A stretch of 64,000 nucleotides of DNA, taken from assembly GCF_001487145.1 (NCBI RefSeq), contig NZ_LN913016.1, positions 1,574,354 through 1,638,353 on the forward strand, read 5' to 3'. The position numbers and the translations under genes are program-made. The first letter of the stretch is position 1; every line of letters starts with the position of its first letter. A model generated the notes under the pieces. It saw only the letters and a program-made list of their open reading frames with translations, was not told where the DNA came from and did no database searches. Below are positions 29,103 to 37,750 of this stretch, piece by piece. Source of the stretch: Anaerococcus rubeinfantis (GTDB lineage: Bacteria > Bacillota > Clostridia > Tissierellales > Peptoniphilaceae).

Positions 29103-29699
29103 TTATTTTCTATCGTGCAAGATTCCTGAAACGTGTTTGTACAATAATTTTGTCACCAAAATTTCAATAAATCCTTTTATCAAATTAAATGGAACGATAG
29201 CAAAAATCATCATGGTAAAATATGATTTTACCAAGGCGTTTGTTTTGTTTGCCATTGCTACAAAAGCACCCATGTCAACTCCCATTGCTTTTCCATAAAG
29301 TGGGAAAATTACGAAGGCGTTTGATAGGGTTGCTGCAAGTGACATAACCAAAACTCCACAAATCATAGCTATGGTTGCATTTTTTTTGGTTTTATTTCTT
29401 TTATATATACTTGCAGAAACAAATACAAAAAGTCCGCCGACAACAAAATTTGAAACTTCTCCAACTCCATAAGTGCTAGTTTTGCTTAAATTTAAAATAT
29501 TTTTAATAAGTTGAATCAAAATTCCATAAACAGGTCCCATTGAAAATCCACCAATAAGGGCTGGCACATCTGCAAGGTCAACTTTCATAAAAGGTGGTGC
29601 AACTGGAATTGGAAATTGAAAAAACATGAGAATAAAACTCATGGCTGCAAGAATTCCAACTTTGACTAAATTTCTTAATTTTTTTTGATCATGACTCAT
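29103..29699 (-). CDS. ribU: Riboflavin ECF transporter substrate-binding (S) component
   Basis: The 198-residue protein has about six membrane segments and the S-component block LADVPALIGGFSMGPVYGIL (about 42-61), which is typical of RibU. It binds riboflavin and works with the shared EcfA/A'/T energy module encoded elsewhere. Assignment is supported by the FMN riboswitch upstream on the same strand. AGGAGG precedes the ATG. A small terminator-like hairpin lies right before the ribosome site, as expected for transcription control by the riboswitch. Confidence 0.93.
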   Translation of the reverse strand: MSHDQKKLRNLVKVGILAAMSFILMFFQFPIPVAPPFMKVDLADVPALIGGFSMGPVYGILIQLIKNILNLSKTSTYGVGEVSNFVVGGLFVFVSASIYKRNKTKKNATIAMICGVLVMSLAATLSNAFVIFPLYGKAMGVDMGAFVAMANKTNALVKSYFTMMIFAIVPFNLIKGFIEILVTKLLYKHVSGILHDRK

Positions 29700-29721
29700 A
29701 ATTTCCTCCTAAAATTCGGCA

Positions 29722-29744
29722 TAAAAAAATGCCCTTTCAGGGCT
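29722..29744 (-). terminator. Expression-platform terminator before ribU (distal copy)
   Basis: Minus strand AGCCCTGAAAGGGCAT followed by TTTTTT, just upstream of the ribU ribosome site. The 17-base sequence AATGCCCTTTCAGGGCT (plus strand, 29728-29744) recurs at 29955-29971 next to the aptamer, but there it lacks the T-tract. Confidence 0.8.
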
Positions 29745-29769
29745 CAGATTGTTGACAAACTAAATTTTC

Positions 29770-29895
29770 ACCCATTTCGAGCAGATAAACAACCGTTGAT
29801 TTCGGTTATTTATCCCGATTCATCGTACGTAGTGAGTCGAGAGATCTCATGAAATCTCTCCGTGCGTTCGTTTCACTCACTTAGTCGAGATGGGT
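29770..29895. repeat. Palindromic repeat element without core, inside the riboswitch expression platform
   Basis: ACCCATTTCGAGC begins the left arm, whose loop contains a nested palindrome (AACCGTTGATTTCGGTT). GAGAGATCTCATGAAATCTC joins the two arms directly, with no AT-rich core, and the right arm ends GTCGAGATGGGT. The element lies in the 210 bases between the two copies of the terminator stem. Confidence 0.85.
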
Positions 29896-29995
29896 TTTTG
29901 CGTAATTTTATTCTAAATTAATAATAAATTACTAAACTGACTTTGTCTACGCTCAATGCCCTTTCAGGGCTTAAATAATTTCTCATAAAAAGAAT

Positions 29996-30102
29996 ATCTT
30001 CTCTCATCCAGACTATAACTGTCGGTATGGGAATTTCACCCATTCAGTAAAAAACTCGCAGACTTTAACTGCCGGTTAGGAATCTAACCTCACCCTGAAG
30101 AT
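29996..30102 (-). promoter_or_regulatory. FMN riboswitch (RFN element)
   Basis: The minus-strand RNA begins ATCTTCAGGGTGAGG and ends GGATGAGAGAAGAT, which pair as P1; it includes CCTAACCGGC, GGGTGAAATTCCC and ACCGACAGTTATAGTC, the conserved RFN blocks. FMN binding would stop ribU expression. The aptamer begins a few bases after the promoter. Confidence 0.95.
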
Positions 30103-30108
30103 ATTTAT

Positions 30109-30137
30109 ATAATATCACAAAATATTTTCATGTACAA
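30109..30137 (-). promoter_or_regulatory. Promoter of ribU transcript
   Basis: Minus strand TTGTAC (30132-30137), 17-base spacer, TATTAT (30109-30114). The start site falls at the 5' end of the FMN aptamer. Confidence 0.7.
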
Positions 30138-30160
30138 GAAAAGCCAGCTTTCGCTGGCTC
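30136..30160 (-). terminator. Terminator of the winged-helix regulator gene
   Basis: Minus strand: AGCCAGC GAAA GCTGGCT then TTTTCTTG, five bases beyond the stop at 30165. The T-tract overlaps the -35 box of the ribU promoter. Confidence 0.85.
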
Positions 30161-30164
30161 AAAC

Positions 30165-30830
30165 TTATTTTCTCACATCACAAGATTCCAAAACCCAAGT
30201 GTAGCCTTGGCCTCTTACTGTTTTTATTGGTTCGAGTTTAACCTTTTTAAATTCTTTACGGATTTTTCTAACATGTTCTCTAACTGATCTATCTGTTGTT
30301 TCAATTCCCATTTTTGCCATTTCTTTTACAATAATTTCTTTAGAAACTGGCCTGTTGAGATTTTTAATAAGAATTGTACAAAGACTTATCTCAGATTTTG
30401 TAAGATCTAGAATATCGTTTCCAATTCTAAAAATCCCATTGTCAACTTCGATTGAGCAAAAACCAAAAGAAATAATTTTGGAATTATTAATCTCATCGAC
30501 CTTTTTTAGGGTATATTTTACAAATTCGTCCCTCGAATATGAATGAATTACAAAATCCTTGTCGTCAATTTTTGCTTCGTATGGACTTTTTTTGTACCTA
30601 TCGGTAAGATAGATTACCGGAATATTTGTAGTTTGTTTTATGTACTGGATTAGCTCGATACACCTAGTATGAGTCATATCCACTAGAATTAAATCAAATT
30701 CCGATAAGTCGTCCTCGAGAATTATGTCCTCAAAATTTTCATATTTTTTGACAACAACTTCATTTTCATCGAATTTAGAGTTGAGCAAGTTAGAAATTCC
30801 ATTTTTATATTCCATAGATGCTATTTTCAT
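30165..30830 (-). CDS. Orphan OmpR/PhoB-type winged-helix regulator with atypical receiver
   Basis: Of 221 residues, about 120-215 form a Trans_reg_C winged helix (LDLTKSEISLCTILIKNLNR, VREHVRKIRKEFKKVKLEPI, TVRGQGYTWVLES). The N-terminal part looks like a degraded receiver: FDLILVDMTH has Asp51 in the right place, but the acidic pair expected near residue 10 is missing (MKIASMEYKNGISNLLNS). No histidine kinase is nearby. It may thus act without phosphorylation. A perfect inverted repeat in its own leader suggests autoregulation. The targets are unknown. Confidence 0.82.
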   Translation of the reverse strand: MKIASMEYKNGISNLLNSKFDENEVVVKKYENFEDIILEDDLSEFDLILVDMTHTRCIELIQYIKQTTNIPVIYLTDRYKKSPYEAKIDDKDFVIHSYSRDEFVKYTLKKVDEINNSKIISFGFCSIEVDNGIFRIGNDILDLTKSEISLCTILIKNLNRPVSKEIIVKEMAKMGIETTDRSVREHVRKIRKEFKKVKLEPIKTVRGQGYTWVLESCDVRK

Positions 30831-30852
30831 AACTTCTCCTAACTTTTAAATA

Positions 30853-30874
30853 TTATCACTTTAAGTTGTGATAA
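30853..30874. promoter_or_regulatory. Inverted repeat in leader of the orphan regulator
   Basis: TTATCAC and GTGATAA are separated by eight bases, between the -10 box and the ribosome site of the regulator gene. It could be an autoregulatory operator. Confidence 0.4.
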
Positions 30875-30886
30875 ACACTTACTCCT

Positions 30887-30915
30887 ATTATATAGAAAAA
30901 TTCATCCAATAGCAA
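30887..30915 (-). promoter_or_regulatory. Promoter of the orphan regulator
   Basis: Minus strand TTGCTA (30910-30915), 17-base spacer, TATAAT (30887-30892). The remaining 230 bases up to the plus-strand gene at 31146 hold an additional TATAAT at 31080-31085 that may serve that gene; nothing else is recognised. Confidence 0.65.
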
Positions 30916-31145
30916 TATTTTATTCAAACTTTTTATAGGATTATTAAGCTTTTAAATATTATTTTATTTTTATATTTAATTTGTTTTTCTTATAATTTTA
31001 TCCGTATTTTTCAGTTTTTTCTTTTACTTTGCTAAATTATTTTTATAGAAAAATACCAGAAATTTTTATCAGATTATGTTATAATATTATGTATAAATTA
31101 TGTGAATAATTTTTAAAAAAATATTTTTTTTAAAAGGAGAAAATT

Positions 31146-33128
31146 ATGACTAAGAAACAGGGAAAGCTTGCGCTTTATATTGGTCAAATTGCAATTCAGG
31201 CTATTTTGTTAATTCTTATAGGTCTATTTTTAGCAAAAATCAAATCTTTGTCTGAGCTCTACCAATCTATCCAGCTTGCAGGCAATGATATCGAAAAATT
31301 TTTAGGAAATTTGGGGTTTGGTCTTTTTAAATATATTAATAATTTCAAAGATATGATTTCCTACATGGGATTTATTAAATTTTTATTTTTTGTAAATCTC
31401 ATTTTGCTACTTGTTGAAATTTTTATTTTTAAGGCAAATCTTTATGAATATGTTTTTTCTGCAGCATCTTGTGGACTCATGCTTATTTCATATATTTTGA
31501 TTCATCCTTTGATTAGCTTTTTGAATTTAGCCAAAAATACTCTCAAGGGTGTCAATTTTATGAATCCTGATTTTAGTGCTTTGAGTGGAATTGAAGAGAA
31601 ATTTGAAAATCTTGCTATGCAAGGCCAAAATTTAATTTTAACTTTTAGTCCAGGAAGGGCAAAATTTGCTGAATTTCTTCTTGTTTTGGCTATGATTTCT
31701 TTTGTAGCTTCTATTTATTTTTTAATTATGGCTGTTTCTAAGAAAAAATATGAAAATGTCAATGATGTTGACATCGAAGCTGTAAAGGAATCTTTTAAGG
31801 GATCATTTAAAGAAGCAAAGAAAAATTTAGCCAATGCTAGTGAAGGTCTTAGCAAAAAATTAAGGGAAGATGAAAATTCTGATGAAAATATTAAGTCAGA
31901 TTTTTCAAATGAAGAAGTAAAAAGCGATGAAGATTTTGGTAAAACTCGTGTATTAAACAGGGATGAGATTCTTAATAAATCTTTTGATAAAAAAGAAAAT
32001 CAAAACAAAACTTATGCTAGTGGAGAAGTTAGACACGGGGCTTACGATTTTTCTTCTGGTTTTAAGAAGAATTATCCTGATGATGACAAAACTGATGGTA
32101 AAGATTTTTCGGATTCGTTTGAAAATAATAAAAATGATGAGAAAATTTCTTATGAAAACGAGGATGAGTCTTCTAAAAACGAAAAAAATTATACCGAGAA
32201 ACTAAGTTATCTTGATGAATCAAACAATGATAGTGAGGAAAAAAATTCTTTTTCTTCAAGCAATGAAGAAGGAAGCTTGAGCATTTCTAAAGAAAATCAA
32301 AAAAAATATATCTTTATAGGTCTTGGAATTTTGGGCCTTGTTATTTTGTTTTTCTTGGGAAAATTTATTTATTTTAGCCTACAAGCAGATGCAGAATTTA
32401 ACACGTCAGGTGTTGATATTAAATTTGATGTTAACGGTTATAGTGGATATGCAAAGGCATCAGCTTCAACAGTTGGCTCTCCAATTTTAAGCCAATATAA
32501 AAATAAATTTTTAAAAGAGGAAATCGAAGAAGCTTATAGTCAAAAAATCACCTTGGACAAAGAAAAAAATATCAAAAACGGTGACGAAATAACTGCTACT
32601 GTTGAATATACTGCCCTACCTCCATACAAAATTTCTTTTACAGATGACAAAATCCAAAAGAAATTTAAGGTTAAGGGTTTAGATAAATTTATAAATTCTT
32701 ACGATGATATAAATGAAGATAATGTTGAAAAATTTGAGGGAGATATACAAAAAGAAATATCTGACCGATACCTATCAGATGGAAGTTATTTTTCAACAAA
32801 AACCAAAAATCTTGAAATAGAATTAGCGGGATTATATGAAAAGAAAGTTCCAAAAGAAGATCTTGAAAAGGGTCAAGGAGGATTGTTCTCCCTTGTTTAT
32901 ATTTACAAAATAAATTATGACGAGGTTCATAAAGATTATAACGACGATGGAGATGAAGTCGAAAAAACAAAAGCAAAAGAAACTTTTGTAGTTTATGAGG
33001 TTTCAAATATTATCGAGCAAAATGGAGCAATAGATTATAATATCCAACAATTATATTCAGATATTGATCAGGCGGATGCAGTAAATAAGATAAAATTTGA
33101 TGGATACAAGGAAGTAAACTTAGAATAA
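31146..33128 (+). CDS. Large multi-domain membrane protein with acidic linker, unknown
   Basis: I do not recognise this 660-residue protein. It has four membrane segments in the first third (about 10-30, 75-96, 104-125, 175-197), a charged Asn/Asp/Glu/Lys/Ser-rich region of almost 190 residues without predicted fold (200-386), a fifth membrane segment (388-410, IFIGLGILGLVILFFLGKFI) and a C-terminal region of 250 residues likely outside the cell, made of beta-rich blocks such as VDIKFDVNGYSGYAKASAST. The domain order recalls zinc-ribbon/TcaA-like sensor proteins but no zinc ribbon is present. AAGGAG precedes the ATG. It is a single-gene unit with a terminator. Confidence 0.75.
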   Translation: MTKKQGKLALYIGQIAIQAILLILIGLFLAKIKSLSELYQSIQLAGNDIEKFLGNLGFGLFKYINNFKDMISYMGFIKFLFFVNLILLLVEIFIFKANLYEYVFSAASCGLMLISYILIHPLISFLNLAKNTLKGVNFMNPDFSALSGIEEKFENLAMQGQNLILTFSPGRAKFAEFLLVLAMISFVASIYFLIMAVSKKKYENVNDVDIEAVKESFKGSFKEAKKNLANASEGLSKKLREDENSDENIKSDFSNEEVKSDEDFGKTRVLNRDEILNKSFDKKENQNKTYASGEVRHGAYDFSSGFKKNYPDDDKTDGKDFSDSFENNKNDEKISYENEDESSKNEKNYTEKLSYLDESNNDSEEKNSFSSSNEEGSLSISKENQKKYIFIGLGILGLVILFFLGKFIYFSLQADAEFNTSGVDIKFDVNGYSGYAKASASTVGSPILSQYKNKFLKEEIEEAYSQKITLDKEKNIKNGDEITATVEYTALPPYKISFTDDKIQKKFKVKGLDKFINSYDDINEDNVEKFEGDIQKEISDRYLSDGSYFSTKTKNLEIELAGLYEKKVPKEDLEKGQGGLFSLVYIYKINYDEVHKDYNDDGDEVEKTKAKETFVVYEVSNIIEQNGAIDYNIQQLYSDIDQADAVNKIKFDGYKEVNLE

Positions 33129-33129
33129 A

Positions 33130-33174
33130 AAATAGAGGCTTTAGCAAAATAATTTTTGCAAAAGCCTCTTTTAA
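33130..33174. terminator. Bidirectional terminator between two convergent genes
   Basis: AGAGGCTTTAGCAAAA and TTTTTGCAAAAGCCTCT pair, with A-rich sequence before and TTTTAATTT after, so it works for the plus-strand unknown gene and the minus-strand CPBP gene. Confidence 0.85.
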
Positions 33175-33185
33175 TTTAAAATATT

Positions 33186-33863
33186 TTAAATAGCAAAATA
33201 TAATAGTAAACTTGACAACAAATTCCAAAAAATGTGGACAAGGGCGGATAATTTCAAATTATTTGTAAAAAATCTCACCAAGACAAGTACAAATCCAATT
33301 GAAAAATACACCAAAAAGCTATAAATATCAGTTGGCATATGGGCAAGGGAAAACAATATATTTGCCATAATAAGGGCAAGAAAATCCTTTATATCCTGGT
33401 CACGTCTTTTGAAAATATTTCTAAAAACACCTGGAAGATATTCCCTAAAAGTATATTCCTCAACAAGAGGTCCAAGAAGGACAATATGGGCGATCAAAGC
33501 TGGAGAAAAATTCATCCTAAGCATTGATTCAATAGTTTCTTGATTTTGAGGATTTGTAATATTTTCACCAAAGGCAAATTCAAGAAAAAAAGATAATAAA
33601 TAAATTCCAGCAAGAGCAAGAATAACCACTCTCAAATTTTCAAAAAATCCCCCAGAAAATTTAAATCTCCTATAAAAAATCAGAAAAAATAAAAAAGCAA
33701 TAAGGACATAAGCCGCAGTCATAATATATAAAACCGACTTGTCCACACCCCTAATTAAAATACTATAACTTGCAGGCACAGGGCCTAAAATAATTAAAAT
33801 TAGCAAAAATAAAAATTTGAAAAATCCATATTTGCCATTAAATCGTTTAGATAAATATTTCAT
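33186..33863 (-). CDS. CPBP family intramembrane metalloprotease
   Basis: The 225-residue membrane protein has the three CPBP motifs: EEYTFRE (Glu135-Glu136, Arg140), FSLAHM (His175) and HIFWN (His210, Asn214), within about six to seven membrane helices. Such proteins cleave prenylated or hydrophobic peptides in the membrane; bacterial ones often serve bacteriocin maturation or immunity, but no bacteriocin gene is near. It is convergent with the unknown 660-residue gene and preceded by palindromic repeats. Confidence 0.88.
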   Translation of the reverse strand: MKYLSKRFNGKYGFFKFLFLLILIILGPVPASYSILIRGVDKSVLYIMTAAYVLIAFLFFLIFYRRFKFSGGFFENLRVVILALAGIYLLSFFLEFAFGENITNPQNQETIESMLRMNFSPALIAHIVLLGPLVEEYTFREYLPGVFRNIFKRRDQDIKDFLALIMANILFSLAHMPTDIYSFLVYFSIGFVLVLVRFFTNNLKLSALVHIFWNLLSSLLLYFAI

Positions 33864-33957
33864 AAAATTCCTTTCTATTTGGTATATGAATATATTTACC
33901 CAAAAGCAAAGGAAATTTTTGGAATATAAATTATATTTTTAGATTTACCTAATTCAT

Positions 33958-33994
33958 GAGATCTCTCGACTCATTGCATTCGCTCGAGATGGGT
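33958..33994. repeat. Single right arm of the palindromic repeat
   Basis: GAGATCTCTCGAC, short loop, GCTCGAGATGGGT; followed after about 17 bases by TTTAATTGCTAAAGTT, the outer flank found at other right arms. No left arm lies to the left. Confidence 0.8.
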
Positions 33995-34164
33995 TTTGAG
34001 TTTTGTTTTTTAATTGCTAAAGTTAGATTTATTTTAAGAAATTATCTATTCTATTTTTAGAATTTTATAATTTTTATTCATCAATAAAATATAATGGCTT
34101 TTATAATTGTTTCTTGTAGAATTTTTTAAAATATTTCGAAGTATATAAGTGTATCAAAAAATTA

Positions 34165-34313
34165 ACCCATCTCGAGCGCAGTCGAGAGATCTCTTAATTT
34201 ATTTTTGCTAGTAATTTACTTCGCCATTGAAGTTTACTAGAAATTATTTTATATTCTCCAGATTTGTTTAACTCATGAGATCTCTCCATTCCCTACGGTA
34301 GGTCGAGATGGGT
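34165..34313. repeat. Palindromic repeat element 3' of pepF
   Basis: ACCCATCTCGAGC...GTCGAGAGATCTC, a core with TTTTGCTAGTAATTTACTTC, then GAGATCTCTCCAT...GGTCGAGATGGGT and the outer AATTGCTAAAGTTT. The core also has an inner palindrome (GTAATTTACTTC...GAAGTTTACTAG). It ends 65 bases from the pepF stop. Confidence 0.85.
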
Positions 34314-34377
34314 ATTTATTTTCTTTTCTAAATTGCTAAAGTTTAATTTTGCTTTTCGGAAATTATCTATTCTATTT

Positions 34378-36177
34378 TTATTTATAAAGACCAAGCTTCT
34401 CGCAAAGTTCATCTATTTGGTCAATTATTTCTCCAATAAATTCAATGGTTTCTTCTAAGGCTTTTGTATTTGTCATATCTACTCCAGCTTTTTTAGAAAG
34501 ATCCATTGGGCTTAGGGTTGAGCCTAGGTTTAAAACTTCTCTCCAATTTTTTATGTCTTCTTCGTTTCCGTTTATTATTTTATCTGAAACTTTTGTTCCT
34601 ATTGTAAGTCCTGCTGAATAGGTGTATGGATAAAGTCCCATGTAATAATGTGGTTGGCGCATCCATGTCAAATCGGATCCTTCAACCAATTTCACATCTT
34701 CACCCCAAAATTCTTTTAATTTTTCACCAAAAATTTCTTTGAAATCTCCTGCTGTTAGGCTTTCTCCCTTGTCAATTCTTTGGTAAACTTCTCTTTGGAA
34801 AGCTGCTTCTAGAAAATGGGTTACGAAATTGTGGTAGTAGGTTTTTGAAATCATTGTATCCAAAACCCACAATTTTTCCCTATCGTCCTTGGCATTTTTT
34901 AGTAAATATCTTTCCATGGTTATTTCATTTGCTGTTGATGGACTTTCTACAAAATACATTGAAACGTCTGTGTTTAGTGCATCTTGATTTTTGTTTGTGT
35001 TTTCAAAATGTCCAGCGTGTCCCAGCTCGTGAGCAAGAGTCATTACTTGGCTCATGTCCTTGTTGTAGGTTGTCATTATATAAGAATGGCAGCCGTAAGG
35101 TGTATCACAAAATGCTCCGGTTCTTTTCCCCTCGTTTTGCGCATAATCAATCCACCTATCGCTGAAGGCTTTTTTGAGCATTTCTACATAATCATCTCCC
35201 AAAACTTTTAGGCCATCTACTATATAATCTCTTGCCTCTTCGATTTCAATTTCTTTTGAAAAACCAGAATCAATTGAAAGTTTTAAATCTGCATAGGTCA
35301 TCTCGTCAAGTTTGTAAACTTTTTTCAAAATATTTGCATATTTTCTCATGTGTTTTGGAAGTTTTTCAATTATTGTATCAATATGATTATCATAAATTTC
35401 TCTTGGAATATCTTGATAATCCAAAAGCATATCGATTACTGAATCATATCCTCTTAAATTTGCAAGGATTTTTTCATTATTTATGTGTGTATTATAAATT
35501 GCCCCGTTTCCTGATTCATAGCGAGAAAGTGCTTTATGATAATTTTTGAAAGCTTCCCTTCTAATTTCTGTATTTTTATCAGTTTCGTAATATTCTTCAA
35601 AAGTATTGTGATTTAATGGAATATTTTTCCCATCAATTTTAATATCATCAACTTTTATATCCCCATAACGCAAAGAAGCATATTCTCCGTAAGGTGCATC
35701 AAAAGTTGGAGATAATTTTGAAATAACTTCTTCAGCCGCCTCATCCAAAATATGATCTTTTTTGTCCAAGGCCCTTTTTAGAAAATAATCATAATCTTTG
35801 TGATTTTCTCTCACTTCATTTATAATTTTTTCATCAATTTTTGTCAAAAGCCCATCAAAAAAAGCTAAATTTGCATAAATTCCACTTGCCTTTGCCCCAA
35901 AATTTGCATATCTTTTTTGTGGATGTGGATCGTTGGCGTCAACTTCTGTAGAAATTCCTGCAAAAGATCCTAACCTGTGCATGGCACCGTAAATTTCAGA
36001 CAAATCTTTTAATCCCTTATATAATTTTTCAGAAGAGTCTATTTCCTTGTAAGTTTTTTTGAAATTTTCACTTTTTTTGATTGTTCTATCAAGTTCTTCA
36101 TAAAATTTCTCATCATTTTCAAATAAATCTTCCAATTTCCATGTTTCTTTTATATCAACTTCATTTCTTTTTAGCAT
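34378..36177 (-). CDS. pepF: Oligoendopeptidase F (M3 family)
   Basis: The 599-residue zinc peptidase has the HExxH motif at 383-387 (LAHELGHAGHF) and the downstream glutamate region VESPSTANEITMERYLLKNA. PepF cuts oligopeptides of about 7-17 residues in the cytoplasm. Length and N-terminal region (KRNEVDIKETWKLEDLFEND) are typical. GGAGG precedes the ATG. It diverges from pepS with a shared 48-base promoter region. Confidence 0.95.
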   Translation of the reverse strand: MLKRNEVDIKETWKLEDLFENDEKFYEELDRTIKKSENFKKTYKEIDSSEKLYKGLKDLSEIYGAMHRLGSFAGISTEVDANDPHPQKRYANFGAKASGIYANLAFFDGLLTKIDEKIINEVRENHKDYDYFLKRALDKKDHILDEAAEEVISKLSPTFDAPYGEYASLRYGDIKVDDIKIDGKNIPLNHNTFEEYYETDKNTEIRREAFKNYHKALSRYESGNGAIYNTHINNEKILANLRGYDSVIDMLLDYQDIPREIYDNHIDTIIEKLPKHMRKYANILKKVYKLDEMTYADLKLSIDSGFSKEIEIEEARDYIVDGLKVLGDDYVEMLKKAFSDRWIDYAQNEGKRTGAFCDTPYGCHSYIMTTYNKDMSQVMTLAHELGHAGHFENTNKNQDALNTDVSMYFVESPSTANEITMERYLLKNAKDDREKLWVLDTMISKTYYHNFVTHFLEAAFQREVYQRIDKGESLTAGDFKEIFGEKLKEFWGEDVKLVEGSDLTWMRQPHYYMGLYPYTYSAGLTIGTKVSDKIINGNEEDIKNWREVLNLGSTLSPMDLSKKAGVDMTNTKALEETIEFIGEIIDQIDELCEKLGLYK

Positions 36178-36221
36178 TTTTTCCCTCCATTTCTAAATTT
36201 TATTATACCACTGGAATATAG

Positions 36222-36227
36222 TATAAT
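36222..36227 (+). promoter_or_regulatory. -10 box of pepS in a compact divergent promoter region
   Basis: TATAAT on the plus strand lies about 20 bases before the chosen pepS ATG; another TATAAT on the minus strand (about 36204-36209) serves pepF. The two promoters overlap, so their use may be mutually exclusive. Confidence 0.5.
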
Positions 36228-36246
36228 GAAAAAAACGGAGGGAAAT

Positions 36247-37485
36247 ATGACAGTAAACAAAAATAAATTAGAAAATTATGCCAAACTTGCAGTTGAATTT
36301 GGTGTGAATGTGCAAAAAAATGAAGACGTTTTAATTAATTCTTCCTTGGAAGATCCAAACCTTGCAAGGCTTATTGCGAAATATGCCTACGAAAAAGGAG
36401 CAAGACTTGTAAGTATTAATTGGAAAGATGAAGAAATCACAAAATTAAAATATACCTATGAGACCCAAGAAACTTTAAACGAAGTTCCTGATTATATTAT
36501 AGAAAAAAATATTTACCAACTTGAAAAACACAGGTCAAATAGGATTTCAATAATCGGCGATGACCCAGATTTATTAAAAGATTTGGACCAAAAAAAGATA
36601 GCAGAAGCTGTTAGAGAAAATTCTTTGAAATTAAAAGATTTTGTAAAATATACTATGAATGATATGGTTTCATGGCTTGTGATTGCCTATCCAACAAAAA
36701 AATGGGCAAAGAAAATTTTCCCAGACCTTGATGAAGAAAAAGCAGTGGACAAATTATGGGAAGTAATTTTTGACGTGAGCCGTGTTGATGAAGATTGGGA
36801 AAAAACCAAAAAAAATTGGAATGACCATATAAACTTATTAAATGAAAAGGCAGAATTTTTAAATTCTCACCAATTTGATGAGGTTCATTATACTTCAAAA
36901 AACGGAACAGATTTAAGTGTAAAATTACCAAAAAATCACATTTGGATGTCAGCTTCATCAAAAAATGAAAAAGGCGATTTATTTTTGCCAAATATTCCAA
37001 CAGAAGAAGTTTTCACTTCACCACAATTTGACGGAGTTGATGGAAGACTCGTTGCTGTAAAACCACTCGTTTACAATGGGGTTATAATAAATAATTTTGA
37101 ATTCACCTTTGAAAATGGAAAAGTTGTAGATTTTAAGGCAGAAGAAGGCTACGATACCTTAAAAGAAATGTTAGAATCAGACGAAAATGCAAAATATTTG
37201 GGAGAAATTGCCCTAGTTCCATACGAATCTCCAATATCAAAATCAAATATTTTATTTTTTAACACCCTATTTGACGAAAACGCCTCCTGCCACTTCGCCC
37301 TTGGAAAAGCCTACCCAACAACAGTAAAAGGCGGAACAGAAGTAGAAGACAAAGACCTTCACAAAATCGGCTTAAATGATTCCCTAATCCACGAAGATTT
37401 TATGGTAGGAGCAAAAGATTTGACAATAAAAGCCTACAAAGACGGAGAAGAATTTGACGTATTTGTTGATGGAAATTGGGCATAG
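36247..37485 (+). CDS. pepS: Aminopeptidase S/T (M29 family)
   Basis: I start at ATG 36247, where GGAGGG precedes; an ATG at 36226 overlaps the -10 box and lacks a ribosome site. The 412-residue metallo-aminopeptidase has the M29 layout with conserved metal-site region in the C-terminal half: EIALVPYESPISKSNILFFN, TLFDENASCHFALGKAYP and LIHEDFMVGAKDLTIKAY. It removes N-terminal residues from peptides in the cytoplasm. With PepC and PepF it suggests growth on peptides. Single gene. Confidence 0.92.
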   Translation: MTVNKNKLENYAKLAVEFGVNVQKNEDVLINSSLEDPNLARLIAKYAYEKGARLVSINWKDEEITKLKYTYETQETLNEVPDYIIEKNIYQLEKHRSNRISIIGDDPDLLKDLDQKKIAEAVRENSLKLKDFVKYTMNDMVSWLVIAYPTKKWAKKIFPDLDEEKAVDKLWEVIFDVSRVDEDWEKTKKNWNDHINLLNEKAEFLNSHQFDEVHYTSKNGTDLSVKLPKNHIWMSASSKNEKGDLFLPNIPTEEVFTSPQFDGVDGRLVAVKPLVYNGVIINNFEFTFENGKVVDFKAEEGYDTLKEMLESDENAKYLGEIALVPYESPISKSNILFFNTLFDENASCHFALGKAYPTTVKGGTEVEDKDLHKIGLNDSLIHEDFMVGAKDLTIKAYKDGEEFDVFVDGNWA

Positions 37486-37568
37486 AATATTTTATAAGTG
37501 ATTTAATATAAATAGATTTTTAGATTATTAGGCAAAATAAAAGTAAATTATATTCTAAAATTAATCCA

Positions 37569-37596
37569 GAGATCTCTCGACAGGCTCGAGATGGGT
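37569..37596. repeat. Single right arm of the palindromic repeat, 3' of pepS
   Basis: GAGATCTCTCGACAGGCTCGAGATGGGT; shortest loop in the window. Preceded by TTAATCCA as at other right arms. Confidence 0.8.
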
Positions 37597-37681
37597 TTCG
37601 CTTCCTTTTGAATTTTATATTAAAATTTTATAAATAAGTAAAAAATAATAATCTATTTTTAAAATATAGGTTGTAAAAATT

Positions 37682-37722
37682 CCTCCTGATTAGTTTTTAT
37701 CTACTAAATCAGGAGGTTTTTT
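37682..37722. terminator. Stem-loop terminator between pepS and the DUF3784-like gene
   Basis: CCTCCTGATTTAG-type arms pair around TTTTTATCT and are followed by TTTTTT on the plus strand; AATTTTTAC follows on the minus strand, so it may serve both convergent genes. Confidence 0.8.
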
Positions 37723-37750
37723 ACACAAAATATTTCAAAAATTCTAGGCA

